Below are positions 1-7,856 of a stretch of 64,000 nt of DNA, piece after piece. Each line of letters starts with the position of its first letter. Within the stretch, counting starts at the first letter, position 1. Origin of the DNA: Bradyrhizobiaceae bacterium PARB1 (GTDB lineage Bacteria > Pseudomonadota > Alphaproteobacteria > Rhizobiales > Xanthobacteraceae); the NCBI GenBank assembly GCA_002256345.1, contig NKIY01000002.1, positions 434,001 to 498,000 of the forward strand, in the 5' to 3' direction. The position numbers and the translations under genes were made by a program. Below the pieces are notes generated by a model. The model was not told the origin of the DNA and ran no database searches. It was given only the letters and a program-made list of their open reading frames with translations.

Positions 1-4
1 GCCG

Positions 5-46
5 TCCTTCGAGACGCGGCCTGCGGCCACACCTCAGGATGAGGGA
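5..46. repeat. Half copy of composite palindromic intergenic repeat (family A)
   Basis: The stretch carries CCTTCGAGACGC followed by CTCAGGATGAGG, the same signature seen at 33613-33658 and, inverted, at 15513-15556 and 21350-21390. It lies just beyond the stop codon of the Bug-receptor gene. The other half of the element, if present, is outside the window. Confidence 0.7.
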
Positions 47-64
47 TCGAGTTAGCGGCTCGCT

Positions 65-1039
65 TCAGTTCATCGTGACGTTGGCTTTTTCCATCACGGT
101 CTTCCAGCGCGCGGTCTCGCTGGCGATGTATTTGGTGAACTCATCCTGCGGGATCGCCACGGCGGTCGCGCCGAGCTCAGCCATCTTCTTCTTGGTTTCC
201 GGCAGCGTCATGAACTCGCGCACTTCGCTCGACAGCTTGTCGACGATCGGCTTTGGCGTCGCTGCAGGAGCGATGAATCCGTGCCAGGCAACGGCCTCGA
301 AGCCCGGCAGGAATTCGGCAACGGCCGGCACCTTCGGGTCGAATTCGGCGCGCTTGGGCGTCGCGGTGGCGAGCATCGCCAGCTTGCCGCCGGCGACATG
401 CGGCAGCAGCAGCGGCACGTTATCGAAGGCGATGTCGATCTGACCGGAGATCAGATCGGTCACCATCTGACTCGAGCCCTTATAGGGCACATGAACCATC
501 TTGGTGCCGGTCATCTGCTGGAACAGTTCGCCGGCGAGATGCTGCGAGGTGCCGGGACCGGCCGAGCCGAACGTGACCTTGCCGTCATTAGCCTTGATGT
601 AGGCGATCAGCTCCGGCACCGTCCGGGCCTTGATGCGATCGGGATTCACCACCAACACGTTCGGCACGATACTGACCTGGGTGAAGGCCACGAGATCCTT
701 CTCCGGCTGGAACTGGAGCTTGCTGCCATAGAGCGTCGGCGCAATCGCCAGCGGTGACGTGCTGGCGAGACCGATCGTGTAGCCATCCGGCGCAGCCTTG
801 GCGACACGGTTGACGCCGATATTGCCGCCGGCACCGCCCATGTTCTCGACCACGACGGTGGCACCGAGTTTCTTCTGCAGATGTTCGCCGACCATGCGGG
901 CGATAATGTCCACGGTGCCGCCCGCCGCGAACGGCACGACGATGGTGATTGGCTTGGTCGGATATGCCGGGTCCTGCGCTGCCGCCTGCCCGGCAGTAAG
1001 GGCGACGCAGGCCGCCATCAGGATGGATTTGATCTTCAT
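65..1039 (-). CDS. Tripartite tricarboxylate transporter (Bug-family) substrate-binding protein
   Basis: Periplasmic extracytoplasmic receptor of the TctC/Bug family, about 324 residues, the usual length. The start chosen is the ATG that opens MKIKSILMAACVALTAGQAA, a typical Sec signal peptide ending AAAQ; the frame is open nine codons further upstream but that would spoil the signal. Family motifs are visible: YPTKPITIVVPFAAGG directly after the signal, GSAGPGTSQHLAGELF in the middle and VPYKGSSQMVTDLISGQID. No TctA or TctB membrane gene is in view, as is common for the many orphan Bug proteins of this bacterial group. It is the last gene of a minus-strand set with a GntR regulator and an FAD-linked oxidase, so its ligand is probably the acid handled by that oxidase (inference). 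Confidence 0.93.
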   Translation of the reverse strand: MKIKSILMAACVALTAGQAAAQDPAYPTKPITIVVPFAAGGTVDIIARMVGEHLQKKLGATVVVENMGGAGGNIGVNRVAKAAPDGYTIGLASTSPLAIAPTLYGSKLQFQPEKDLVAFTQVSIVPNVLVVNPDRIKARTVPELIAYIKANDGKVTFGSAGPGTSQHLAGELFQQMTGTKMVHVPYKGSSQMVTDLISGQIDIAFDNVPLLLPHVAGGKLAMLATATPKRAEFDPKVPAVAEFLPGFEAVAWHGFIAPAATPKPIVDKLSSEVREFMTLPETKKKMAELGATAVAIPQDEFTKYIASETARWKTVMEKANVTMN

Positions 1040-1100
1040 TGGTGTTCCTCGTTGTCTCGAATTCAATTTCGATTTGCGATTGGGATTTGCGGAGCGGTGC

Positions 1101-2537
1101 TCAGGTTTCCGCAGGGAGCACCTTTCCGGGGTTCATGATGTCCTTCGGATCGAGCATTGCCTTGACGCTGCGCAAGAGCTTGAGCTCGACCGGCTTGGTG
1201 ACGCGCGCCAGCCGCTCGCGATTGGCGATGCCGATGCCGTGTTCTGCGCTGATGCTGCCGCCGAGCGCGGCGGTCTCCTCATCGACGATGGTGTTGATGC
1301 CGACGACCGTGTCCGCGATCTGATCCTTTTGATCCTGCTTGAATCCGGGAATGATCGCGAGGACGTGGATATTGCCATCGCCGATATGGCCATGCATCAC
1401 GATACGCGCGTCCGGACGATATTCGGCGATCCGCTTCTCGACCTGCTTCACGAAGGTCGCTTGCTGCGAGAGCGGCACTGCGCTGTCGTGCGAAATGACA
1501 TAGCCGGCCGCTTTGCTGCCTTCCGAGACGCTGTGACGGATTTTCCAGAATGCGGCGGCCTGCGTTTCGCTGGAGGCGACCAGCGCATCAACCACCAACT
1601 CGCGCTCGTAGGCCGCGCCGAGCATGGTTTCCATGGCTTCGTTGAGATCGACCGAGACGAGCGTATCGACGAGTTCGATCAGCACGTACCAGGGCGTGTC
1701 CAGTTCGAAGGGGATGTTCACCAGCGGCAGGTTTTCGGCGATCACCTCGATCTGGCCGCGCGACATCACCTCGAAGGCACCAAGGCGGTCACCGAGATCC
1801 GTGCGCGCCTGCGCGAGCAGGTCGAGTACGGCGTCGATGCTGTTCAGCTTGACGAAGGACACCGCCCTCGCCCGCGGCCTTGGAAACAGCTTTAGGACTG
1901 CGCCGGTAATGATACCGAGGGTGCCTTCGGCACCGATGAAGATCTGCTTGGTGTCGAAGCCCGTCGAGTCCTTGCGCAGCGCCGTCATGCCATCGAGGAT
2001 TTCGCCATCGGGCAACACGACTTCGAGGCCGAGTGTGAGTTCGCGCGTGGTGCCGTAGCGAAGCACCGCGGTGCCGCCGGCATTGGTGGAGAGATTGCCG
2101 CCGATCTGGCACGAACCTTCGGCGCCGAGGCTGAGCGGGAACAGCCGATCGATGTCGTCAGCGGCCTTCTGAACCTCGGCGAGGATGCAGCCGGCATCGA
2201 CAGCGATCGAGTCGCCGAGGCGGCTGACGCTGCGAATCTTGTTGAGACGATCCAGCCGCAGCACGATCATGTCGCGGTCGCCGAGCGGCGTGGCCGCGCC
2301 GCACATGCCGGTATTGCCGCCCTGCGGCACGATCGCGATTCCGGCAGCGGCACAGGCCTTCACGACCTCGGAGACTTCCCGCGTCGAGCCGGGCTTCACG
2401 ACGGCGAGTGCCTTGCCGTGATAGCGGCCACGCCAGTCCGTCACATAGGGCTCGAAATCGCCGCCGGGCCCGATGACATGGCGGGGATCGCCGACGATGC
2501 CGGCGAGCGTTGCAAGGAATGCGGTGTGATCCGTCAA
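1101..2537 (-). CDS. FAD-binding oxidase (GlcD / D-2-hydroxyacid dehydrogenase type)
   Basis: Flavoprotein of the vanillyl-alcohol-oxidase fold, 478 residues, expected to oxidise a 2-hydroxyacid such as D-lactate, glycolate or D-2-hydroxyglutarate. The FAD-binding part carries VPQGGNTGMCG (about residues 70-80) and GGNLSTNAGGTAVLRYG. The C-terminal FAD-oxidase domain carries HGHIGDGNIHV and SAEHGIG, both diagnostic. The start codon is TTG at 2535-2537, supported by GAGGGAG a few bases upstream; no ATG fits as well. It lies 15 bp after the GntR gene and 61 bp before the Bug receptor, so the three probably form one transcript. The substrate cannot be read from sequence; D-2-hydroxyglutarate dehydrogenase-like proteins are closest by motif. 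Confidence 0.92.
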   Translation of the reverse strand: MTDHTAFLATLAGIVGDPRHVIGPGGDFEPYVTDWRGRYHGKALAVVKPGSTREVSEVVKACAAAGIAIVPQGGNTGMCGAATPLGDRDMIVLRLDRLNKIRSVSRLGDSIAVDAGCILAEVQKAADDIDRLFPLSLGAEGSCQIGGNLSTNAGGTAVLRYGTTRELTLGLEVVLPDGEILDGMTALRKDSTGFDTKQIFIGAEGTLGIITGAVLKLFPRPRARAVSFVKLNSIDAVLDLLAQARTDLGDRLGAFEVMSRGQIEVIAENLPLVNIPFELDTPWYVLIELVDTLVSVDLNEAMETMLGAAYERELVVDALVASSETQAAAFWKIRHSVSEGSKAAGYVISHDSAVPLSQQATFVKQVEKRIAEYRPDARIVMHGHIGDGNIHVLAIIPGFKQDQKDQIADTVVGINTIVDEETAALGGSISAEHGIGIANRERLARVTKPVELKLLRSVKAMLDPKDIMNPGKVLPAET

Positions 2538-2552
2538 CTCAATCTCCCTCGC

Positions 2553-3302
2553 CTACCGGAACGAGAGATCGAGCAGACGGCCTTCGAACAGGCGGTCGCG
2601 CGAGCTTTCGAGATGGAGACGCATGGCCGTGCGCGCCGCCTCGGCGTCGCGATCACGGATCGCTTCAAAAATGCTGCTGTGTTCCTCGAACACCTCTTCG
2701 AGGCCCGGCTGCGGGCCCATCAACGACTGGCCGTGCAGCTTCATGCCGACGGCGACATGGTCCTTCAGTGCGTTCAGCGACGTTGCGAAATAGTGGTTGT
2801 TGGTCGCCTCGGAGATCGCGAGATGGAACGCGTAGTCGGCGTCTTCGCGATGCTTGCGCTTGCGCGTGGCTTCGCGCAGCAGGCCGAGCGCCGTTTCCAT
2901 CTTGACGAGATTGTCGTCGCTGCGGCGGAGCGCTGCAAAATGCGCGGCGTCGCTTTCCATGCTGATGCGGAATTCGAAACAGCGCTGGATGTCGGCGATG
3001 GTTTCGACGCGGGCAAAGCCGAGTGGCAACGCCTTCGCACGGGCCTGCACGAAACTGCCGGAGCCCTGACGCGAATAGATCAGGCCATCCTCGCGCAAGC
3101 GGCCGAGCGCTTCGCGCAGCACCGGGCGCGAGACGTCGAAGATGCCTGCGAGTTCATGCTCGCCTGGCAGCTTCTGATCGGGCGCGTAGTCGCCATTGGC
3201 GATGCGTTCCGCGAGCTCGGCATAGACCTTGTCGACGAGCGACGGTCCGGCATTGCGCAGGCGCGGCGCATCAGGCTGCTCAGTTTGATCGATCGGCTTC
3301 AT
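2553..3302 (-). CDS. GntR-family transcriptional regulator (FadR/FCD type)
   Basis: About 249 residues. The N-terminal winged helix reads VYAELAERIANGDYAPDQKL then LAGIFDVSRPVLREALGRL and GLIYSRQGSGSFV, standard for GntR. The C-terminal half is an all-helical ligand-binding FCD domain, with ADYAFHLAISEATNNHYF supplying a metal-ligand Asp and His and EEHSSIFEAI later on. The start is the ATG before KPIDQTEQ; the frame is open 42 codons further but that extension lacks conserved character and covers the promoter region. First gene of a minus-strand set with the FAD oxidase and Bug receptor, and divergent from an SDR gene, so it likely represses or activates both sides through the palindrome at 3482-3500. 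Confidence 0.93.
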   Translation of the reverse strand: MKPIDQTEQPDAPRLRNAGPSLVDKVYAELAERIANGDYAPDQKLPGEHELAGIFDVSRPVLREALGRLREDGLIYSRQGSGSFVQARAKALPLGFARVETIADIQRCFEFRISMESDAAHFAALRRSDDNLVKMETALGLLREATRKRKHREDADYAFHLAISEATNNHYFATSLNALKDHVAVGMKLHGQSLMGPQPGLEEVFEEHSSIFEAIRDRDAEAARTAMRLHLESSRDRLFEGRLLDLSFR

Positions 3303-3481
3303 GATCTTGTCGGACCGCGGCTCACAGGGATGGCGCGGAGGTTTCTTGAAAGCCCGATCAATCCGATCGGCCGTCGCATGGAAACATTTCCTCGCCTGGT
3401 TGCGGCGAACATGCGAGCGACAGCTCAACTTGTCAACATGTCATGAATACGAGCGAGCGATGACAGAACGGATATCATATT

Positions 3482-3500
3482 GATTTATCTGATATAAATC
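3482..3500. promoter_or_regulatory. Putative GntR operator (inverted repeat)
   Basis: GATTTAT-CTGAT-ATAAATC is a perfect 7-bp inverted repeat with a 5-bp centre, in an AT-rich stretch of the divergent intergenic region between the GntR gene and the SDR gene. A second possible half-symmetric site, TTGTCAACA, lies at about 3430-3438, and AACTTGTCA occurs twice (3427-3435 and 3545-3553). Function is inferred from position and symmetry. Confidence 0.5.
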
Positions 3501-3604
3501 GCTTGATTTGGTCATAAGTCGTATTGCATCGCACAAAACCTGATAACTTGTCAGGCTGCCGAAATCGTGGTGGAAGGCGAGCATCATCGGAAAAGGACTC
3601 TCGC

Positions 3605-4369
3605 GTGACTGACGGACTGAACGGCAAGGCCATCGTGATCATCGGCGCAAGCTCCGGCATCGGTGCTGCCGTGGCGAAGAAATTCGGCGCCCTCGGCGCG
3701 AACCTGATCGTGCACTACAACGGCAATCCGGAAGGCGCACAGGAAGTCGTGGCGGGCATCCAGGCGGTCGGCGGCAAAGCCGAGTTGATCCGCGGCGACG
3801 TCTCGGAACGCGCGGAAGCTGCGCGGGTGATCGAGGAAGCCCATGCCAAGCTCGGCCGCATCGATGTGCTGATCAACAATGCCGGTGCCATGTTCGGCCG
3901 CACCTCGATCGCCAATGCCACCGACGAGCAGTATGACGACGTGGTCGACCTCAATATCGGCTCGGTGTTCTTTGCCTGCCGCAAGGCCGCGAAGATCATG
4001 GAAGCGCAGCGCTCCGGCTCGATCATCAACACCACATCGGTCGCGGCGCGCAACGGCGGCAGCGGCGGCGCCGGCCTGTATGGCTCGGCGAAGGGTTTTG
4101 TGAGCACCATCACCCGCGTGCTGGCGAAGGAACTGGCGCCGTTCAATGTGCGCGCCAATGCGGTGGCGCCGGGCGTGATCATGACGCCGTTCCACCAGCG
4201 CTATTCGACCGAGGAACAGCTCGAGGGCGCGCGCCAGGGCATCCCGCTCGGCCGCATCGGCACGCCCGAGGATTGCGTCGGCGCCTATCAGTTCCTCGCC
4301 GACGAGACCCTGAGCGGCTACATCACCGGCCAGGTGATCGAGGTGAATGGCGGCCAGATCATGCCGTAA
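3605..4369 (+). CDS. SDR-family NAD(P)-dependent oxidoreductase
   Basis: Classical short-chain dehydrogenase/reductase, 254 residues. Cofactor-binding GASSGIG (about residues 13-19), NNAGAMF (about 89-95), catalytic Ser in NTTSVA and the YGSAK catalytic Tyr/Lys are all present, and the C-terminus GYITGQVIEVNGGQIMP is typical. The start is GTG at 3605 with GGAAAAGGA upstream; an in-frame upstream opening adds 27 unconserved codons. First plus-strand gene of the island; the DapA-like enzyme follows after a long palindromic repeat. It may oxidise a sugar acid or hydroxyacid intermediate (inference from neighbours). Confidence 0.93.
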   Translation: MTDGLNGKAIVIIGASSGIGAAVAKKFGALGANLIVHYNGNPEGAQEVVAGIQAVGGKAELIRGDVSERAEAARVIEEAHAKLGRIDVLINNAGAMFGRTSIANATDEQYDDVVDLNIGSVFFACRKAAKIMEAQRSGSIINTTSVAARNGGSGGAGLYGSAKGFVSTITRVLAKELAPFNVRANAVAPGVIMTPFHQRYSTEEQLEGARQGIPLGRIGTPEDCVGAYQFLADETLSGYITGQVIEVNGGQIMP

Positions 4370-4378
4370 ACTGCACGT

Positions 4379-4506
4379 GTCCCGGACGCAGTGCAGCGCG
4401 CCTCTTCAGCGCGGTGCACTGCAGAGCCGGGACCGTATCAGACGCCGGAGTTCGCGACGGTCCCGGCTCTGCGAAGCAGCACTGCGTGCCGCATCGCGTC
4501 CGGGAC
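4379..4506. repeat. Long palindromic intergenic repeat (family B, GTCCCGGACGC type)
   Basis: Outer arms GTCCCGGACGC (4379-4389) and GCGTCCGGGAC (4496-4506) pair perfectly. Inner arms 4421-4436 and 4457-4472 are a perfect 16-bp match (GCAGAGCCGGGACCGT and its complement). The whole 128-bp unit folds into a branched cruciform or RNA hairpin between two co-directional genes. Elements of this look are widespread in Bradyrhizobium-type genomes. Confidence 0.8.
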
Positions 4507-4558
4507 AAGTTTTCAATTACGCTTCCCCATAACAAGCACACACGAGAGAGAGACGCCC

Positions 4559-5458
4559 ATGACAGCCACCTTCCCCACCGGCGTGTTCTGCGCCGCGACC
4601 ACGCCGTTCAATGCCGATCTCACCGTCGATCAGGGCCTGTTCGCCGCCCATTGCCAGCGGCTGCTGGATGACGGCTGCACCGGCATCGCCATGCTCGGCA
4701 CCACGGGCGAAGCCAATTCGCTGTCGTCCACTGAGCGCAAGTCGCTGCTCGAAGCCGTGGTGAAATCAGGCATCGCGCCGAAGAAGTTGCTGCCCGGCAC
4801 CGGCGTCGCCTCGATCATGGAGACCGTGGAGTTGACACAGCATGCGCTGGCCAACGGCGTGAATACCGTCGTGATGCTTCCGCCCTACTACTACAAGGGC
4901 GTGTCCGACGACGGCATCGTCGATGCCTATACGGCGATCATCGAGCGCATCAACGATCCGCGCCTGCGCGTCGTGCTCTATCACATCCCGCAGATGTCGG
5001 CGGTCCCGATCTCGCTCGACGTCATCGACCGCCTGCGCGCGCGCTTCCCGGAAATCGTGGTCGGCATCAAGGATTCCTCGGGCGACTTCGCCAATATGAG
5101 CGCAATCGTCGAGCGCTTCCCCGGCTTCTCGGTGCTGGTCGGCGCCGATCCCTTGATGATCAAGCTGCTGCCGATGGGCGGCGCCGGCTGCATCACCGCG
5201 ACATCGAACCTCGTCGGCGGCGATCTCGCCACCGTGTTCAACGGCTTTAACGATCCGGCCAAGGCGGCCGAGGTCGCGGCGGCGCAGGAGCGTATCGTGG
5301 CGGGCCGCAACGCGGTCTCGACCTATGCGCAGTTGCCCTCGCTGAAGGTGTTGCTGGCGCGGCAATATGGCAATGACGGCTGGATGCGCGTCCGCCCGCC
5401 GCTGACCGGCCTCAGCGCGAGCGAGGCCGCCAAGGTCCGCGAGTCGCTGGCCGTCTAG
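4559..5458 (+). CDS. Dihydrodipicolinate synthase / N-acetylneuraminate lyase family aldolase
   Basis: Class I aldolase (TIM barrel), 299 residues. GTTGE (residues 47-51) binds the keto-acid carboxylate; Tyr141 in VVLYHIP and the Schiff-base Lys171 in VGIKDSSGD are in register with the family. The ATG at 4559 follows a purine-rich GAGAGAGA; upstream in-frame codons run through the palindromic repeat and are not coding. Not likely the biosynthetic dapA: it sits in a catabolic island with a GntR regulator, SDR, FAD oxidase and Bug receptor, so a role as 2-keto-3-deoxy-acid or related aldolase is more likely (inference). Confidence 0.9.
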   Translation: MTATFPTGVFCAATTPFNADLTVDQGLFAAHCQRLLDDGCTGIAMLGTTGEANSLSSTERKSLLEAVVKSGIAPKKLLPGTGVASIMETVELTQHALANGVNTVVMLPPYYYKGVSDDGIVDAYTAIIERINDPRLRVVLYHIPQMSAVPISLDVIDRLRARFPEIVVGIKDSSGDFANMSAIVERFPGFSVLVGADPLMIKLLPMGGAGCITATSNLVGGDLATVFNGFNDPAKAAEVAAAQERIVAGRNAVSTYAQLPSLKVLLARQYGNDGWMRVRPPLTGLSASEAAKVRESLAV

Positions 5459-5479
5459 ACAGCCGTTGACCAACTCCGG

Positions 5480-5525
5480 GATATCCGGGGCTGTTGCGCG
5501 TGTTTAAGCGCCGGCCCCGCATATC
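5480..5525 (+). terminator. Possible terminator hairpin after the aldolase gene
   Basis: GATATCCGGGGC (5480-5491) pairs with GCCCCGCATATC (5514-5525) with two mismatched positions, 22 bp after the aldolase stop. No T-tract follows, so it may be a degenerate repeat. The rest of 5459-5787 holds an 8-bp inverted repeat (AGCAGGTC 5592-5599 / GACCTGCT 5627-5634) and no convincing gene. Confidence 0.4.
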
Positions 5526-5787
5526 GCTGCACTCATGCGGACTACGGCTACTTATCCCACAGGGCGCCTCGTCGCTCCGAACACTATGCGCAGCAGGTCA
5601 AGGATGACCTCCATCGGGATTGGGGCGACCTGCTCGCGTCTGGTATCGTGGTGCGCAAAAAACGTTGCCCAATCCGCGCCTATATGCCTAATTGAGCTCG
5701 TGGGGTGAGGAACCAGCGAGGCAATCGCCGGCTGTTCTCTTTTGCTGTCGATCTGTAGCTGGGCGCTTTCCAATATCGAGATGGGGC

Positions 5788-6231
5788 ATGATGGGGTCAA
5801 GAGTCGGGGCGGTGCCCCTTTTGCTTGTGGGATTTTTGCTGTCGAGTTGCGCCAGTCCACGCGGCCTCGATGAACCGCCTGTACAGCTTCAGCCATTGAA
5901 GCCCGGTTATGGCCGTGTCTACTTCACCCGGCCGGGCGATTTTGGCGGGTCGGCTGTTCAACCCGAGATTCGGATGAACAATGAAGTCGTCGGCCGATCC
6001 GTGCCCGGCGGGTTTTCCTACATCGACCGCCCGCCCGGCAAATACGTCGTCACAACGGCAACCGAAGTGGAAAACGGGGTCACGTTCCAATTGGCCGCGG
6101 GCGAGACGAAGTACATAAAGACTTCCGTGACACCCGGCCTACTCGTCGGGCATGTCACTCCGACGCTCGAATTCCCCGAACAGGGGCAATCCGACATCAA
6201 CCGTCTCAGATATGTCGGCAGGCAATTCTGA
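5788..6231 (+). CDS. Small lipoprotein, DUF2846-like
   Basis: About 147 residues. The N-terminus MMGSRVGAVPLLLVGFLLSS followed by Cys is a lipoprotein signal with an LSSC lipobox, so the mature protein is lipid-anchored. The body (PGYGRVYFTRPGDFGGSAVQ, then SYIDRPPGKYVVTT, then LAAGETKYIKT) matches the pattern of DUF2846-type proteins, a beta-rich domain of unknown function. Start could be the ATG at 5788 or 5791. It converges on queC with only 23 bp between stops. Function unknown; an envelope role is inferred only from the lipobox. Confidence 0.75.
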   Translation: MMGSRVGAVPLLLVGFLLSSCASPRGLDEPPVQLQPLKPGYGRVYFTRPGDFGGSAVQPEIRMNNEVVGRSVPGGFSYIDRPPGKYVVTTATEVENGVTFQLAAGETKYIKTSVTPGLLVGHVTPTLEFPEQGQSDINRLRYVGRQF

Positions 6232-6254
6232 TCGCTTACGGGACATGATGTAAA

Positions 6255-6968
6255 TCACACCGCCGTTGCCTTGAACTCCTGCCAGCCTTTGGCGCGGAGT
6301 TCGCAGGCCGGGCACTTGCCGCAGCCATAGCCCCAGTCGTGCAGCGCGCCGCGCTCGCCGAGATAACAGGTGTGGGAATGCTCGCGGATCAGGTCGGTGA
6401 GCGCCTCGCCGCCGAGCTGGTCGGCAAGACCCCAGGTCGCCGCCTTGTCGAGCCACATCAGCGGGGTGTGCAGTTTGAAATCCTTCGCCATGCCGAGGCT
6501 GAGCGCGCCGTTCAGCGCCTTGATGGTGTCGTCACGGCAGTCGGGATAGCCGGAGTAGTCGGTCTCGCACATGCCGCCGACGATGTCGGTGATCCCCCTG
6601 CGATAGGCCAGCGCGGCGGCGAAGGTCAGGAAAACCAGATTGCGGCCAGGCACGAACGTGTTGGGCAGGCCGTCTTCGCCCATCTCGATCGCCACGTCGC
6701 GGGTCAGCGCGGTCTCGGAGATGGCCGACAGCGTCGGGATGTCGAGGGTATGGCTGTCGCCGATTTTGCCGGCCCAGTCCGGCTTGATGGCCTTCATGCC
6801 GTCGACGAGTTTGGCGCGGCTATCGAGCTCGACCGCATGGCGCTGGCCGTAAGCGAAGCCAATGGTTTCGACGCGGGCGAAACGGTCCAGCGCCCAGGCA
6901 AGGCAGGTCGCGGAATCCTGGCCGCCGGAGAACAGGACGAGGGCTGTGGAGGTGTGAGTATCGGTCAT
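6255..6968 (-). CDS. queC: 7-cyano-7-deazaguanine synthase QueC
   Basis: Converts 7-carboxy-7-deazaguanine to preQ0 with ATP and ammonia in queuosine biosynthesis. 237 residues. ATP-pyrophosphatase P-loop SGGQDS at residues 14-19. Zinc-binding Cys residues are in the C-terminal CYLGERG...[12 protein letters not shown] segment; [16 protein letters not shown] is also conserved. No other queuosine gene is adjacent. The gene is divergent from the mazG remnant across a palindromic repeat. Confidence 0.97.
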   Translation of the reverse strand: MTDTHTSTALVLFSGGQDSATCLAWALDRFARVETIGFAYGQRHAVELDSRAKLVDGMKAIKPDWAGKIGDSHTLDIPTLSAISETALTRDVAIEMGEDGLPNTFVPGRNLVFLTFAAALAYRRGITDIVGGMCETDYSGYPDCRDDTIKALNGALSLGMAKDFKLHTPLMWLDKAATWGLADQLGGEALTDLIREHSHTCYLGERGALHDWGYGCGKCPACELRAKGWQEFKATAV

Positions 6969-7015
6969 GGAGTGGCAATACCACCCCGGAGGCGACGGCG
7001 AAAGTTGCGCCGTGC

Positions 7016-7105
7016 CGTAGGGCGGGTTAGGCGAAGCCGTAACCCGCCGGCCGAGTTCACAATTGAAACTCAGCGGCGGATTACGCTGCGCTCATCCGCC
7101 CTACG
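7016..7105. repeat. Palindromic intergenic repeat (family C, CGTAGGGCGG type)
   Basis: CGTAGGGCGG (7016-7025) and CCGCCCTACG (7096-7105) are perfect 10-bp arms around internal GTTAGGCGAAGCCGTAACCCGCC and GGATTACGCTGCGCTCATCC-like segments that form secondary stems. Located between queC and the mazG remnant. This unit type is common between genes of Bradyrhizobium-like genomes. Confidence 0.8.
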
Positions 7106-7116
7106 TCGGAGTTCTT

Positions 7117-7197
7117 ATGACCCCTTCCCGCGACATCACCCGCCTGATCGAGATCATGGCCGCGCTGCGCACCCCGGTGAAGGGCTGCCCGTGGGAA
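7117..7197 (+). pseudogene. Truncated 5' fragment of mazG
   Basis: The 27 codons from ATG 7117 to GAA 7197 encode MTPSRDITRLIEIM and then RTPVKGCPWE, matching the first 27 residues of the intact MazG at 7857 at 22 positions. At the DNA level 68 of 81 bases agree (about 84%). Similarity ends abruptly after the CPWE codon at 7197, and unrelated, AT-richer DNA follows. With that much divergence this is not a fresh tandem duplication. It looks like the stump of an older or resident mazG interrupted when the segment 7198-7856, or that segment plus a second mazG allele, was acquired. Confidence 0.85.
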
Positions 7198-7283
7198 GTT
7201 CAGTACACATTTTGACGCACAATCCGGCCAATAAAAGCCTTCCAGAGTCGTGTGTCTGGATCATCAACTCGTCAACTAGAGCG

Positions 7284-7313
7284 TGATAGCTGATATTTCA
7301 TATTTCGCTATCA
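7284..7313. promoter_or_regulatory. Inverted repeat upstream of the unrecognised 148-residue gene
   Basis: TGATAGC (7284-7290) and GCTATCA (7307-7313) are 7-bp arms around a 16-bp AT-rich centre (TGATATTTCATATTTC), about 30 bp before the TTG start at 7344. Could be an operator or the AT-rich promoter of the inserted gene; both are inferences. Confidence 0.4.
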
Positions 7314-7343
7314 TACGAGCTTTGAATATAGCGCGGAGGCGGC

Positions 7344-7790
7344 TTGTTCCCCGATCCCACTCTAAAATGGCGGCCCTATGAGTCGATTATCGACGGCATA
7401 GAGAGCTCCCCGTTTGTTCTCGACCGAGGACTCTGGTGTGGCGTGCTCCACCTCATTGTCGTGGCACCAAATCCGAGTCGTCGCGCCTATGGCATCGAAA
7501 TATCCTGCGAGATTTATGCTGGTTTTGAAGAAATGATATATTCGGTGGCCAATCATGGCGACAGCGCGGGAATGTACAATGGAGGCGTTTATATCAAGGA
7601 GGCCGAAAACTCTGCCCTGGTGAACGCCTATATCGCTATCGATCCAGTTGGCCGAAAACCACGACATTTCTCCTTCGTCGGGGGCGACCTCTGTTATGAG
7701 GTGCTTGGCTTTTCGGAGCCAACGATCCGACCGTTCGATGGCCTCGAAGAAGCTTATGCATGGGGACCTCCGAGTGAGACTTCACCGTAG
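7344..7790 (+). CDS. Hypothetical protein in the segment inserted beside mazG
   Basis: 148 residues, start TTG at 7344 with GGAGG at about 7335-7339. I do not recognise a family. The sequence is acidic, without a signal peptide or obvious membrane segment, and rich in beta-type stretches (LWCGVLHLIVVAPNP, GGVYIKEAENSALVNAYIAI, HFSFVGGDLCYEVLGF). Its size and composition recall small orphan immunity-type proteins, but no toxin gene is adjacent, so that is only a suggestion. Codon use is less GC-biased than in its neighbours, and it sits between a truncated and an intact mazG, both signs of acquired DNA. Confidence 0.65.
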   Translation: MFPDPTLKWRPYESIIDGIESSPFVLDRGLWCGVLHLIVVAPNPSRRAYGIEISCEIYAGFEEMIYSVANHGDSAGMYNGGVYIKEAENSALVNAYIAIDPVGRKPRHFSFVGGDLCYEVLGFSEPTIRPFDGLEEAYAWGPPSETSP

Positions 7791-7856
7791 GGTCACCATT
7801 AGCTTTTCTTCCGAAGGCACATGACAATGGTGTCTGGTTGTACGGAATTTCATGAC

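Noticed and set aside
798-1895. 365-codon open frame on the plus strand
   Set aside because: Antisense to the Bug receptor and FAD-oxidase genes, no family motif; a by-product of high GC.
5592-5634. 8-bp inverted repeat AGCAGGTC/GACCTGCT
   Set aside because: Long loop, no neighbouring function; kept only as a remark.
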